A stretch of DNA of 64,000 nt from contig CAMRHE010000205.1 in NCBI GenBank assembly GCA_947044405.1, forward strand, positions 2,976,001 to 3,040,000. The letters are read 5' to 3'. Made by a program: the position numbers and the translations under genes. The DNA comes from Leptodactylus fallax (taxonomy: Eukaryota > Chordata > Amphibia > Anura > Leptodactylidae). The notes under the pieces are model-generated. The model did not search any database and was not told where the DNA came from. It saw nothing but the letters and a program-made list of their open reading frames with translations. Shown here piece after piece: positions 1 to 11,470 of this stretch (position 1 is the first letter of the stretch; every line of letters starts with the position of its first letter).

Positions 1-425
1 TGATATAACGCACAGTACTACTCTCCTTGATAGAATGCACAGTACTACTCTCCTTGATATAACGCACAGTACTACTCTCCTTGATAGAACGCACAGTATA
101 ATCTCCTTGATAGGACGCACAGTACTACTCTCCTTGATAGAATGCACAGTACTACTCTCCTTGATATAACGCACAGTACTACTCTCCTTGATATAACGCA
201 CAGTACTACTCTACTTGATAGAATGCACAGTACTACTCTCCTTGATAGGATGCACAGTACTACTCTCCTTGATAGAACGCACACTACTACTCTCCTTGAT
301 AGAACGCACAGTATAATCTCCTTGATAGGATGCACAGTACTACTCTCCTTGATAGAATGCACAGTACTACTCTACTTTGATAGGATGCACAGTACTACTC
401 TACTCAATGAAATGCACAGTATAAC
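1..425. repeat. 27-bp minisatellite, cut by the left edge
   Basis: About 15 tandem units of 27 bp (a few are 26 bp), each built around the core CACAGTACTACTCTCCTTGA followed by TA(G/T)AA(C/T)G. The array already runs at base 1, so its left end is outside the window. It decays after about 390 and stops near 425. Because 27 is a multiple of three, every frame repeats a nine-residue peptide and both strands stay open for long stretches. These ORFs are by-products, not genes. An isolated remnant of the same core lies at about 723-747. Confidence 0.95.
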
Positions 426-3400
426 AGCGAGGTCTTTCCACTGGCTTATGTGGCCTAAGTGTGCCCACAATATGGTGAAGCTGGCATTTAGCTGGAAAAC
501 CAAGCCAACGTTAATAATGAAACTGCTTGTAGCTACAGTATTTTTTAAACCTGCGCAGATCTGCATGTCGGTGTGGTTTTTGTTGCATTGTGGGCACACC
601 TAAGCAGCAGTGCAGCTGCAACATGTGAACACAGTTAATACATGTAATGGGGAATCAGCAATTTTCTGTTACATGCAAGATGACACTTGATTTTCCCTTC
701 CCTCTTCTCACGCTGTGTTTTCGCACAGTACTACTTCTCTTGATTGATATGTAAGGTATTGCTCTGTCAGTCTGCAAAAGTTAATGCACCAAGGGTCATT
801 TTTGCATGCAGGCATTGTTTGCAATGCCCTATATTAATGGACATGTCAATCAGCTATGTGTGTAGCTTGTCATAAATGTCAGTATTTGTGACTATAGTGC
901 TGTATATATGTAGTGAGTGATAGGAAAGGTGGATTGTGTGTAATCTTTTATATATGTGCCTCATGGTCTATACTGTTACACTAGCCCAGAGAACAGCAAT
1001 AACCCTGTAAAGAGTTCTACCCAAAGTGCAGGCCCCCAAACACATAAGCACAAAGTCAGTCAAAACCACCAAATTGTTGCAGAAATGACCAACTATCTAA
1101 TGTGTACAGAGTCCTCCACAGGACAGGTCATCAGTATGTGATCAGTGGAGGTTCAACACCCAGACCCCACACAGATCAGCTATTCCAGCAGCGTAAGGGC
1201 GCTGGAAGTTACAGAAGTGGATGGGGAGCATGTGCAGGCTGTCCTATTCAAGTAATAGGAGCCGCCTGCATGCAATCCCCATCCATTGCTATAGCCCCTG
1301 TGTGTACGGGCCCCTTAAAGGGGTTCTCCAGGGAGTGATAAAGCACTTCCTCTGGGTTCTATCTGGGATGACCATTGGGTTTCTGTTCTGGTACCAACCC
1401 TAGGTCATATGATCGGGCACCCTTGACCACAGTCGCTCTGCCTCCTCCCTCCTCACAAGTAGTTACCTGTACTATGGGGGCTGACTTTACTATTAAAATT
1501 ATCTAGTTTGTCAGCCCCCATAGAAGAGCATGGGAGAAGGCAACGTGACTCGGCTGGGGTTCCACATGACCCAGGTTCGGAACTTGCCAGAAAATCCAAT
1601 GGTCATCCCAAACAAAACCATGAAGGAAGGCAGTGTTTAAACACTCTCTGGATAACCTCCATTAGTCTAACATACATAACATATCTATTGTATTTAATAG
1701 AATTTAGGAAATATAAAATGTTATTAAAAAATATTACAATATCAGTAACCGATCAGCTAATAATCTTATAATCTCCAATGGAAAAGCTCCATTCACTTTT
1801 CTGTGTATTCAGATATAGCAGAGCTGATTTTGTAATTTGACATTATGATATGTTATGTGAGGTTTTATATAGGACCTGAGATTTTGATAAGGATGACTGG
1901 CATGTGGCCCAAGTGCTAGGTGCCAGAGGAGTAAGGGGGTGCCATCTAGCTACTCTGCCTTGGCCACATAATTTAGATATAGGGCTAGGGGAACAAAGTG
2001 AATCAATGTGAATAATAGTGTACTTACTGCACAGTGCACAATCATTGCAACTGCAGAGAGTTGAGTTACCAGTTTGGCTCTGCTGCATCCGTGTGCTCTC
2101 CAGTCCATCAATGCAGTGTACTTTACAAGGAGAGACATACACATTAATATGGCAGATCTAATTGACGGGAGTAAAGTGTCATTAAAATGTCATTATTTTA
2201 CCTAACATGCTAAGAGTGCCTACCCATCCCCCACCATGACAAAAGGGTGCTGACAATAAGTAGTAGGGGGTGTGAATGTGGTCAATGGAAAACCAAAGTA
2301 TACTCAAGGAGAGAGGGAAAGACAAAAAACCTTGAGCTTTGGAGCACGTGGGGGAGGGCGATGTATAGGACTCAATACCAGGCTGCATTTGTTGGGATAG
2401 GACTGAACTCATACTCCTGACCTATGTCAATAAGACCTTACAGATAATCCGCTCATTATGAATTGTTTTGTCTCTCGGTTCACTGGTGAACATGGCACTT
2501 ATCTGATGGGGACAACTCCGAGCCCACGCTGCTGGTGCAAGCAATTGGTGTACAGTCAATAAATAAATACTGCATAGGCTATGGCAGTACAGACGGCATG
2601 GGCGCTTTTGTTCTTCCACTCCGGATGCTCGAGGCTCATGGTGTTGTACTCACTTGTGTATTCTTCCATTAGCCCAGCTAATAAGAGGTGTCGTGTTGCA
2701 CTTCCCTTTATGATTGTGTTTTCCCAGGTAATCCAGATATGTCTGTGTTGATGTAAGGAAATATTTTATACAGGTAGAAATTGAGAACTTTCAGCAATGA
2801 GAAGTGGTAGATGTGGCTGAAGACGTTCAGTTTCTGTCAACAGATCCCACCGATTTCAATAGGATTTTGCTAACAAGTCAACGTTTATGGGGGCTGCCAG
2901 GTTATGTTCCTACCACTGGAGGACACAAGGCCATAATTTTACCTTTCATCAGAAGGAGACGCTGCAGGGTTGGACACAGACAGAAGAGGGCCCCTGTGCA
3001 ACAATAGAGGGCCCCTGGTTATACGATATCCCAGCACTGAGCACCCTTATGCCTTGATAATGGTCCACCTCATTGGAGGAGATTTATGAAGACTGGCTTT
3101 TGTCCCTGAGCCATTCTTCATTTATGACAAGGTGCACCCCTCCTTATAAATGAAGTGCACCATCGGTCGGGTCTGTGCGACTGGAGGGAAATCTACGCCA
3201 GAACTGTTATTTCTCAGAAATTACTAAAGTAGATATGTCAGGGAAGCTGACAGGTCCACTTTAATTTAGACAATAGTGAGTGTCCAGGGAAAAAAATCAT
3301 GGTTTTTATTGGAAAATATATACAGTATACAGTATATTATAAATGGAATTCCCCTTCAAGCTCAGTCTATGGGGACACGTGTAAAGACGGATTCTCAGGG

Positions 3401-3849
3401 TGTACAAAATCAGTTTTGGCTCCAATTTCTGTGCTTTTAGTACCATGTGCACAGGTGAGTCCCTACAATACCTCAGAGATGTCAGTGATTAATGGCATCT
3501 TTAATATGTTTTCCTTTGTTATCCATGGAGTCGGGTGCATGGGTTACAACAAGCAAACCCTGCCCCTATACTGAAATGGTGCATGTCACTGTGCCATAGC
3601 AGTAAACTGCCAAGACGTAACCAACACTCTGCTCCTGCCTGCAAACACTCTCTCTGCAGGTAGTAACAAGGCTCACTATATTTAAGCAAAGAAAATGCAC
3701 CGCTAAAAGTCTTTCTCCCCAAAATACAGTCATAGTATAGTCATCATCATCTTATTGTTATGTACTACTGTAATGTTGCGAAAAGTTTTTATTAGCAATA
3801 CCCAATAAGTCGACCATTACATTACTTCCAAAGGGGACGTCCATTCCAG
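426..3849. other. Non-coding stretch with scattered repeat remnants
   Basis: No coding region or RNA gene can be supported here. The recognisable pieces are a stray minisatellite remnant at 723-747, a one-sided TTAA MITE end (TTAAAGGGGTTCTCCAG) starting about 1315, and a piece of a frog-type interspersed repeat with GGAGGAGATTTATGAAG at about 3078-3200. Relatives of that last repeat appear at 19060-19385 and 33855-34350. The short ORFs in the stretch lack any recognisable domain. Confidence 0.6.
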
Positions 3850-4772
3850 GATGGATAATAATAATAGTCCTTTAATAGTCCCACAATGGGGAAATTCAGT
3901 GTGTTACAGCAGCAAAGATAAGCAGATACAAATACAGATACAACATGTACAGGAATGTTCCAAGGTGAGTGGCATTACATTGATAGCAGACAGACAGATA
4001 GGATGTAGCAGAGGAGGAGGGGGGGGGATTTAACAGGCAGAAAGATATTTCAGTTCTCCGTGTGTATTGATCTCCGCCTAGGTCGGTGTTGGTTATACAG
4101 CCTAACCGCGGTGGGGAGGAAAGACTTCCGATAGAGCTCCTTCTCACACTTAGGGTGGAGCAGTCGGTCACTGACAGTACTGCCCAGCGCGATCACGGTC
4201 TCATGCATGGGATGGGACTTCTTCTCCCGCATGGAGCTCACCACGGACAGTATCCTTCTGTCACCCACCACCTGCACTGGGTCCAATGGGCTCCCCAGGA
4301 CAGAGCTGGCCCTTCTAATCAGCTTGTCAAGGTGGACACCTGGTTGATATACTGCTCCCCCAGCAGGCCACTCCGAAGAAGATGGCTGATGCCACTACCG
4401 AGTTGAAGAAAATCATAAGAAGTGCCCCCCGGATTCCAAAGGCTCTCAGCCTCCTAAGCAGGTAGAGGCTGCTGTGGCCCTTCCTGTACAGGACCTCCAT
4501 GTGATCTGCCTAGTCCAGCTTATTATTAAGGAGCAAACCCAGGTACTTATAGGTGTTCACAATCTCGATGCCCGTCCCCAGGATGTCCACTGGTTTAGGA
4601 GGGCATCTGCCTTTACGGAAGTCCACCACCATCTCCTTGGTCTTCCCCGCGTTAATCTTCAGGTGGTTCCGCTGGTACCAGTCCACAAAATCCCGGTTCA
4701 GTTCTCTGTACTCCCTATCATCATCATCTGTGATGAGACCCACTATTGCAGAGTCATCAGAATACTTCTGTG
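3850..4772 (-). mobile_element. Non-LTR retrotransposon (LINE) 3' fragment, reverse transcriptase C-terminus
   Basis: Read on the minus strand, 4772-4510 encodes the end of a reverse transcriptase. An active-site-like SDDSAIVG sits right at the truncation (about 4765-4742), followed by a DWYQRNHLKINAGKTKEM block and YKYLGLLLNNKLD, both typical of L2/CR1/Rex1-type LINEs. The reading frame is then broken. A second frame at 4286-4050 carries the usual LINE C-terminal RKSFLPTAVRLYN motif. The 3' end lies near 3850, after a tail matching the TGAATTTCCCCATTGTGGGAC type and an ATT-rich run. The element is 5'-truncated and frameshifted, so it is dead. Clade assignment is by motif memory only. Confidence 0.85.
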
Positions 4773-5361
4773 ATATGTGGATATGTCATATATCCAGTAG
4801 GCAGAGAAGCCACTGTAAGCTAAAATAGCTTCCTCCTGTCCATTAGACTACATGTAGGGCCTAAGCTATTCTACTTTATAATTCATGTCCTTTTGGTGCA
4901 CTAGGCTGAGCTATTAAGGGCAAGGACCTCTATTCTGTCTGTGTCTGCCCCTGATACCACTCCACTGTCATGGCTACTTGCTAGGCAGTTTTACCACCAT
5001 GAAGTCTTATATCTCTGTTGGATATTTACTAGCATTTATATTGGTTTTCCAATCTAACCAAATGAGTCTGTACACATTAGATTTGCATCTGCCAAACCTG
5101 ACAATTTTAACTGGTTTGGCTGTCCCGTGTAATGTGTATGGGCGTCTTTAGAATTTACTCGACAGCAGATGTGGGATTTCAATTGCCCATTCCTTTTGTT
5201 CTCAGGGAGATAATCCCATATCAGAAGAGCTGACAGCGGCTTCACCCCTCATTATAGATGCACTGCCACTTCAATACACATGCACTGCTTAGCTGATCCA
5301 TGAATGCATGTGTATGGGGGTGTTGCATGGCCAGACATCTTATGTTGATAGCCAACTTGAG
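4773..5361. other. Non-coding stretch, nothing recognised
   Basis: No gene, tandem array or clear transposon ends were seen. A frog-type interspersed motif (TACACATTAGAT) at about 5071 resembles pieces near 6645 and 34630, so part of the stretch is probably an old repeat. Confidence 0.5.
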
Positions 5362-5682
5362 GCTACGGCCCCACATAGCATCCCACAGCAAAAAAGCGCT
5401 GTGGGAAAAACCGTGTCTGCAACGCATCACGGTTTTTCCTTCAGTGCTTTTTACTGAAAGTCCACAGTAGTTTTCTCTGTGTACTTTCTGCTTAAATTAT
5501 ACCTATAGGGAAACTCCCAATGTTTCCGTAGGTATAATTGCAGCGTGTCCACAGCGCATATTTTTTCACAAGGTGTGGATAGGATTCACTAGAATCCCAT
5601 TCACCTTACTGTGACTGTAAAACGCTGCGGTTTTATGTCACGCCGTGGCACTTATGCCACGTGGGGCCCCACGTGGCATAAG
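5362..5682. repeat. Interspersed hairpin-type repeat, copy A
   Basis: The stretch from GGCCCCACATAGCATCCCACAG at its left to GCCACGTGGGGCCCC at its right is an inverted copy of the sequence at 6357-6605. Shared blocks include GGTATAATT, GTTTCC(G)TAGG, GTGTCCAC and GAATCCCATTCACC. The ends are GGCCCCACGTGGC-like inverted repeats, so it looks like a non-autonomous DNA transposon (MITE). No clean target duplication was found. The right edge merges with a perfect palindrome described separately. Confidence 0.7.
5651..5682. other. Perfect 32-bp palindrome containing two CACGTG E-boxes
   Basis: The 16 bases 5651-5666 are exactly the reverse complement of 5667-5682, with the centre GGGG|CCCC and no spacer. 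Each half carries GCCACGTGG, so two canonical CACGTG E-boxes sit symmetrically. It lies at the right end of the repeat copy at 5362-5682 and probably formed where that terminal repeat meets an inverted partial copy of itself. Confidence 0.95.
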
Positions 5683-5971
5683 ACCTGGTTGTAGGAATTT
5701 TTTCAAAAATTAGTAGGATGACTCAGCGACTTAGAATTACCAGTGCACTTATTAATATAGGGACAGGCTTTGTTTGCCTCTAAGATGTTGTAGGTAATTT
5801 ATCTGTACAAATATCACAAAAACATGATTGCAGAATTACAATTCCATTCATTATGGTTGTAGTTGGGCACATATTATATGACTGTAGGCCAACTCCTTTA
5901 TAACCATTGATAGCGTTTCATAGCAAAGGATTGGGCATGTTATAATTCAACATGGCTGAATGTTTCTACCC

Positions 5972-6352
5972 TTAAAGGGGTTTTCTCATCTGAGAATGTT
6001 ATCCCTTTTCTACAGGATGGGGGATTACTTGCAGATCGGTGAGGGTCCGACCAAAGACACTCTCAACCATCAGGAGGACAGGGGTGTTTTGTCCTCTGTT
6101 CTGAATGGAGCGGTAGTCAGGCAATGTGAACATCACTTCATTCATTTCATTGGGAGTGCTGGAAATGGCCAAACTATACCGCTCAGTTATCACTGGCTTT
6201 CCCATTGAAATTAATGGAGTGGTGTGTTTGCTGCCCGACCACCTCCATTTAGAAGAGAGGACAAAACACCCATGTCCCCCTGATGGTTGGGGGTCTTACT
6301 GATGTGCAGGTTATCATGTTTTCAAGGAGATAACTTAGGAAAAGTTTTTTAA
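5972..6352. mobile_element. TTAA-flanked MITE (T2-like)
   Basis: It starts with TTAAAGGGGTTTTCTC and ends with the reverse complement of TTAAAAAACTTTTCC. Inside, a block around 6054-6100 (CCAAAGACACTC, CAGGAGGACAGGGGTG) is repeated inverted at about 6252-6300, giving a hairpin layout with no coding capacity. TTAA ends with AAAGG match the T2/piggyBac-like MITE style described in Xenopus. The element is eroded, so the exact right end is approximate. Confidence 0.6.
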
Positions 6353-6356
6353 GTCC

Positions 6357-6605
6357 GGGGCCCCACGTGGCGGAAACGACATGGAAAAAATGCGTCACTG
6401 TCACAGTCACTGCAAGGTGGATGGGATTCTAGGGGAATCCCATCCACACATTGTGGAAAAATACGCGCAGTGGACACGCAGCATGTCAATTACACCTACG
6501 GAAACGTCGGAGGTTTCCCTATAGGTATAATGTGAAAAGCACTGTGGGAAAAACTGCAATGTTTTGCCGCTGCAGTTTTTGCAGCGGCCCGCTACGTGGG
6601 GCCTT
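6357..6605. repeat. Interspersed hairpin-type repeat, copy B (inverted relative to copy A)
   Basis: It begins GGGGCCCCACGTGGCGGAAA and ends GCTACGTGGGGCC. It matches the reverse complement of 5362-5670 in a long series of shared blocks (GGATGGGATTCTAG, GTGGACACGC, CTACGGAAAC, TTTCCCTATAGGTATAAT). The pair is separated by about 0.7 kb, with a TTAA MITE between them. It has no coding potential. Confidence 0.7.
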
Positions 6606-7543
6606 AGCCTAAATCTGCCTTTGGGTGGACAGTCAGGAGGCTCCCATACACATTAGAGCAAAGATAAATTCCACAAATATCAGCAAGCTTGAACATTTTT
6701 GACTGAATGTGAATGACCACTTTTAAGGGATTATCTCATCTCATACATACCCTTTAATATAAATTAACATAGAGATCAGCCGATTGCCACAGGTCCTAAT
6801 CCTGACATTCCCAACAAACAGCTGCTTTTGCTGTAGATATTTGCCATCAGTTGGACATTTTCCCTGCCAAAGTCACTGAAGGAGAAATGTAGTAGTCATG
6901 TACAACAGCTGTCAATGGGACACCTGGTCTACTAGGAACATCTTGGGACCCAGCAGTGGAACCAACACAACAAAAGGGGGACATGTCTATCTTTTTCTAT
7001 GAGAAAAGGCAAGGTTGATATAAATTGCTCTGAGACTTACAACATGCTGTAAATCTCTTTTAAATGCTCCCAGGACCTTCTGCTAGTAGCGCTCATTAGT
7101 AGCCCCCTACATGACCAATTATCTGCCCTGTAGTCACATGGGGCACAACAGTCTACTATGTCTTAGCATTTGTGTTCAGAGTGATAGAAAGGTTCAGTCT
7201 TCTATTAACTAAATTGTGCGATTTTGTTGTCAGACTGAGGTTCCTTGGGCCCACTCCAGTAAATAAATTTTGAAGTCTCGCCTCCATCCATTGGGAACAT
7301 ATGCACATCCAATTGAGTCCTAATCGTTGCTTTCATTGCACACACAGCACAAATCAGAAACCAGTTCTAATAGAATATTTATGAGTTAATCCAAAAGAAA
7401 TAGAACCTGGTGGCAAGCAAGTGGTTGGCTTCAAAGTCACCTCCAAATACAATTGTCTTCTGGTGGACCTTTGGTGCCTATTACTGTGGAGGATACTCTG
7501 GTAGTCTGGTGGCCAGTCCAACCTTGATTCTAATAATTTCACC
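6606..7543. other. Non-coding stretch, nothing recognised
   Basis: No supported gene or tandem repeat was seen. A CATACACATTAGAG motif at about 6645 is shared with other dispersed pieces in the window. Confidence 0.5.
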
Positions 7544-7798
7544 TTAAAGGAGTTATTCCCTGTCCAATGGATAAAAAATGTCTGATCCTGGGATTTGCCC
7601 ACTCCCCATTCCCCCATCAGCATGTGCACTGGTACTCCATTCATTCCAGAGATACAGTGCAGCACTGCTTCTATTCTGTTCAGATGGGTTCAAGGGACCC
7701 CGATTCTCGTCGTTGTGAGGGTCCCAGCAGTTGGAGCCCTACCAGTCGGACGGTTATCCCCATCCACTGGACTTTAAATCACCGGAATACCCCTTTAA
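7544..7798. mobile_element. TTAA-flanked MITE (T2-like), 255 bp
   Basis: The left end is TTAAAGGAGTTATTCC. The right end reads inward as TTAAAGGGGTATTCCGG. TTAA at both borders fits a TTAA target duplication, as in piggyBac-like and T2 MITEs. Short ORFs inside are incidental. Confidence 0.75.
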
Positions 7799-8434
7799 TT
7801 TTCTTGTTATCTTGTGACTGATAGGTATCCACCCAAATAAAGCCTTGTACATTTCCATTCCTCTGGGTAATCTGCCTGCACCTGTATAGTAATGTAATTA
7901 CCATATCAGGTCTAATATACTATAAACACCTTCTCTGTGTATACAGATCATTACATCAGCACAATTCTACTATGATCATAAAGTGTAAAGCGCTTGATCT
8001 TAAGAAAACTGTGTCAGATTATATTATGACTTTCAGAAATTTCAAAGCTGATGTAAGGTTCATTACAATCCAATTTATTCTCCCAAATGTGAGGTGACAC
8101 TTGAGTCATGATCCCTACACCTTCACAATTACAGCATAATATGTGTCAGAACTCTGTGATCTTTATCTAGTCACTGGTTCTGTCATCTAGTATGACAAAA
8201 TGCTTGGTAATCATAGCCGTCTTCAGATTTACCACTTCAATGGATAATATTTTATACTACAAACCCTTCAGTTCTTCATCTATATGCAGATGTAAAGTCT
8301 AAATCCAAGCTTGACTTGACACAATATTCTAATGTAGGACAAATGTTTGGTGAGATCTCCAAACGCTAAATGTGTCCCTATGTCTGATAAAATTCACAAT
8401 TACATGAAGACAATATTGGGATTCTCAAGATAAT
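7799..8434. other. Non-coding stretch, nothing recognised
   Basis: This is AT-rich sequence with no gene, tandem array or paired transposon ends that I can support. Confidence 0.5.
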
Positions 8435-8772
8435 GGCCCAGATTTACTAATAATCAGACAGTAAACTTGGACAGGCAGACTGGAAATCTGGAAATCTGGC
8501 ACATCTTATGATTCTCTAGTCTAAGTTTAAGTCGCCTTTATAGTTGACTTACTTTGAGCCATAATTTTACAATACAATCTTGGCACATCTTGGTGCACTT
8601 AAGCTACACCCCTTTTCTGAGAAGCCACACCCATATGTTTAACAATTAAAAAAAATTTTGCCCAAGCTACTGTAGATTCGCCAAAAAAGTACCAAGTTGT
8701 CCCAAAGATGTGCCAAAGATGCACCACATTTACTCCAATGTCTTATCATAACCACAATAGTAAATCTGGGCC
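8435..8772. mobile_element. MITE-like element with perfect 15-bp terminal inverted repeats
   Basis: GGCCCAGATTTACTA at 8435-8449 is the exact reverse complement of 8758-8772. The 338-bp interior has no coding capacity and shares 'cacatttact', 'gccacaccc' and 'gtgccaaag' type words with the stretch at 19060-19385. No clear target duplication flanks it, so the transposon class is open. A hAT relative is a guess. Confidence 0.65.
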
Positions 8773-8911
8773 TGTGTGTACTCAGACAATTCACTTATCC
8801 TCCAACATGTCCCACTGGTGGAAACAAGGGACAAATAGGTTGTAACAGGATTATTTGTTGCCTTTGGAGATAAGTAGTGCCAAATATGTTTGGCGTCTTC
8901 TTATTTCCTTA

Positions 8912-9318
8912 TTAAAGTGACATGGAAGTTCACCAAAGTTAATGAAAGTTGACATCTATACGGTCCAAGAATTGGACAAAATACAGAGAGACCGAGGGCA
9001 GGTGCTCTGTTGTCCGCCATCATAGTCCGTTTGGTTGTGCATTGTTCCCTGGAAGCCCTGTCCCCAATGTGACCACTGAGACCACGGCCTCAGCAGTTGC
9101 TGGAGAGGGACTGGTGACATCACTCACATTCCTCACTGGTCCCGCTGAGGCCACTGATCAGTCTTGGTGGTCGCATGCTGCGCAGGGCTTCTGGGGACCA
9201 AACAGACTGTGGCAGTAGACAACAGAGCAGTGGGGACAGGTGAGTATGGGTTTTTTTTTTATGTTTCACTTGCCCGGACCCTTCTATAGTTTGTCCAATT
9301 CCTGGACAACCCCTTTAA
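8912..9318. mobile_element. Eroded TTAA MITE
   Basis: The right end (9280-9318) reads inward as TTAAAGGGGTTGTCCAGG followed by AATTGGACAAACTATAGA. The inner left arm at about 8960-9000 carries the matching GGTCCAAGAATTGGAC and AAATACAGAGAGACCG. The outer left end is degraded, and the TTAA at 8912 is the most plausible border. The 89-codon ORF inside has no recognisable domain. Confidence 0.5.
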
Positions 9319-10130
9319 GGGTTTATAAAAGATGTCCAAACTGTAAACTGGGGTGAAGGGAGGGTTGAGTATAGGCAAGTATAGGCTCATGTATGGCTTC
9401 AGGTTCATCCCCTTTCCACATTGAGAACACATGCACACTTGACTGAGTAGAGCATGCATGTTAAGATTATAAGATAATTTGGACTTCCTCGTTCTCCTAT
9501 TAGTACTTTAGATGCCCCATCCCCAACTCAAACATCATTATACAGTATATGCCCTAAAGGGAATGACTGTTCATGTGCCGATCATGAGTTAAATCCTGCC
9601 CTCCTGGTCAAAATTACACCACCCAAATTAGGAAAACATTATCAAAGGGTAGAAGATCAAAGAAAGACGGGAACACCAAATCCTCTAGCAGGAGATAAGG
9701 TGAGGCTGTGCAGAGCTCATTTAACAAATTCAGGTCCGGCTAAGACTGTTTAATGACCTTAGCTTGATCATGAAGAACGATTGCAAAGCAACAGCAAATA
9801 ATTCAATCAATATCTGCGCACAGAGCCGGCATACTGATGCTGTTCTTGAGGAGTGCCGTTATGGAGTTGCAACATGACTTAATACTACTACTGACACCTA
9901 TCCTGCTGAGAAAAAGACCAAATGCAGAATAAACTTTAGACTGTTCCTCAAAATAGACCCATTCCTATTTACCCTTTCCAGTACATTTCTTTAGACACAT
10001 TAGTATAAAACCTTTTTGGTTCTGCCATCACTTGTCCTTTGATTTGAAGGTTCAAGTTAAAGTCAATTCCACCAAAATCCCCCCCCCCCCCAAAAAAAAA
10101 AATACCAATAAATATATAGAGAAAGCAGAG
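9319..10130. other. Non-coding stretch with a C/A homopolymer run
   Basis: Nothing coding is recognised. A run of about twelve C directly followed by about ten A (10080-10101) is a simple-sequence hot spot likely to be length-variable. Confidence 0.55.
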
Positions 10131-11470
10131 AATAAAGAGAAGCTGAGTTCTGTCAAACATATTTTTATATAATAGAGGGAGAAAAGCTGAGCTCTGTGAT
10201 ATATAGGGTTATATGATAGAGGAGAAAAGCTGAGCTCTGTGATATATAGGGTTATATGATAGAGGAGAGAAGCTGAGCTCTGTGATATATAGGTTTATAT
10301 GATAGAGGAAGAAAAGCTGAACTCTGTGATATATAGGGTTATATGATAGAGGGAGAGAAGCTGAGCTCTGTGATATATAGGGTTATATGATAGAGGGAGA
10401 GAAGCTGAGCTCTGATATATAGGGTTATATGATAGAGGAGAGAAGCTGAGCTCTGTGATATATAGGGTTATATGATAGAGGAGAGAAGCTGAGCTCTGTG
10501 ATATATAGGGTTATATGATAGAGGGAGAGAAGCTGAGCTCTGATATATAGGGTTATATGATAGAGGAGAGAAGCTGAGCTCTGTGATATATAGGTTTATA
10601 TGATAGAGGGAGAGAAGCTGAGCTCTGTGATATATAGGGTTATATGACAGAGGAGAGAAGCTGAGCTCTGTGATATATAGGGTTATATGATAGAGGAGAG
10701 AAGCTGAGCTCTGTGATATATAGGGTTATATAGAGGAGATAAGCTGAGCTCTGTGATATATAGGGTTATATGATAGAGGAGAGAAGCTGAGCTATGTGAT
10801 ATATAGGGTTATATGATAGAGGAGAGAAGCTGAGCTCTGTGATATATAGGTTTATATGATAGAGGGAGAGAAGCTGAGCTCTGTGATATATAGATTATAT
10901 GATAGAGGAGAGAAGCTGAGCTCTGTGATATATAGGGTTATATGATAGAGGGAGAGAAGCTGAGCTCTGTGATATATAGGGTTATATGATAGAGGGACAG
11001 AAGCTGAGCTCTGATATATAGGGTTATATGATAGAGGGAGAGAAGCTGAGCTCTGTGATATATAGGGTTATATGATAGAGAAGAGAAGCTGAGCTCTGTG
11101 ATATATAGATTATATGATAGAGGAGAGAAGCTGAGCTCTGTGATATATAGGTTTATATGTTAGAAGGGAGAGAAACTGAGACCTGTGATATACAGGTTTA
11201 TATGAGGGAGCAAAGCTGAGATGTGTGATATATAGGTTTATATGATAGAGGAGAGAAGCTGAGCTCTGTGATATATAGGGTTATATGATAGAGGAGAGAA
11301 GCTGAGCTCTGTGATATATAGATTATATGATAGAGGAGAGAAGCTGAGCTCTGTGATATATAGGTGTATATGATAGAGGGAGAGAAGCTGAGCTCTGTGA
11401 TATATAGGGTTATATGATAGAGGGAGAGAAGCTGAGATCTGTGATATACTGTATAGATTTATATGATTAG
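10131..11470. repeat. 43-bp minisatellite, about 31 units over 1.3 kb
   Basis: Tandem units contain the blocks GAGAGAAGCTGAGCTCTGTG, ATATATAGGGTTATATGATA and GAGG, mostly 42-44 bp long. Frequent variants lose 'TG' from CTCTGTGATA, change GGGTT to GGTTT or shrink to GATT. Units at both ends are the most diverged (for example around 11155-11230). The array is frame-incompatible with long ORFs and shows no spacers, so it is an ordinary expanding and contracting minisatellite. Confidence 0.97.

Noticed and set aside
72..603. 96- and 153-codon ORFs at the left edge as real repetitive proteins
   Set aside because: They are produced by the 27-bp tandem repeat, whose period is a multiple of three. 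The non-repetitive part shows no domain.
10131..11470. CRISPR-like array
   Set aside because: The units are directly contiguous with no unique spacers, and the context is a vertebrate genome. The same applies to 30221-30462 and 50088-50370.
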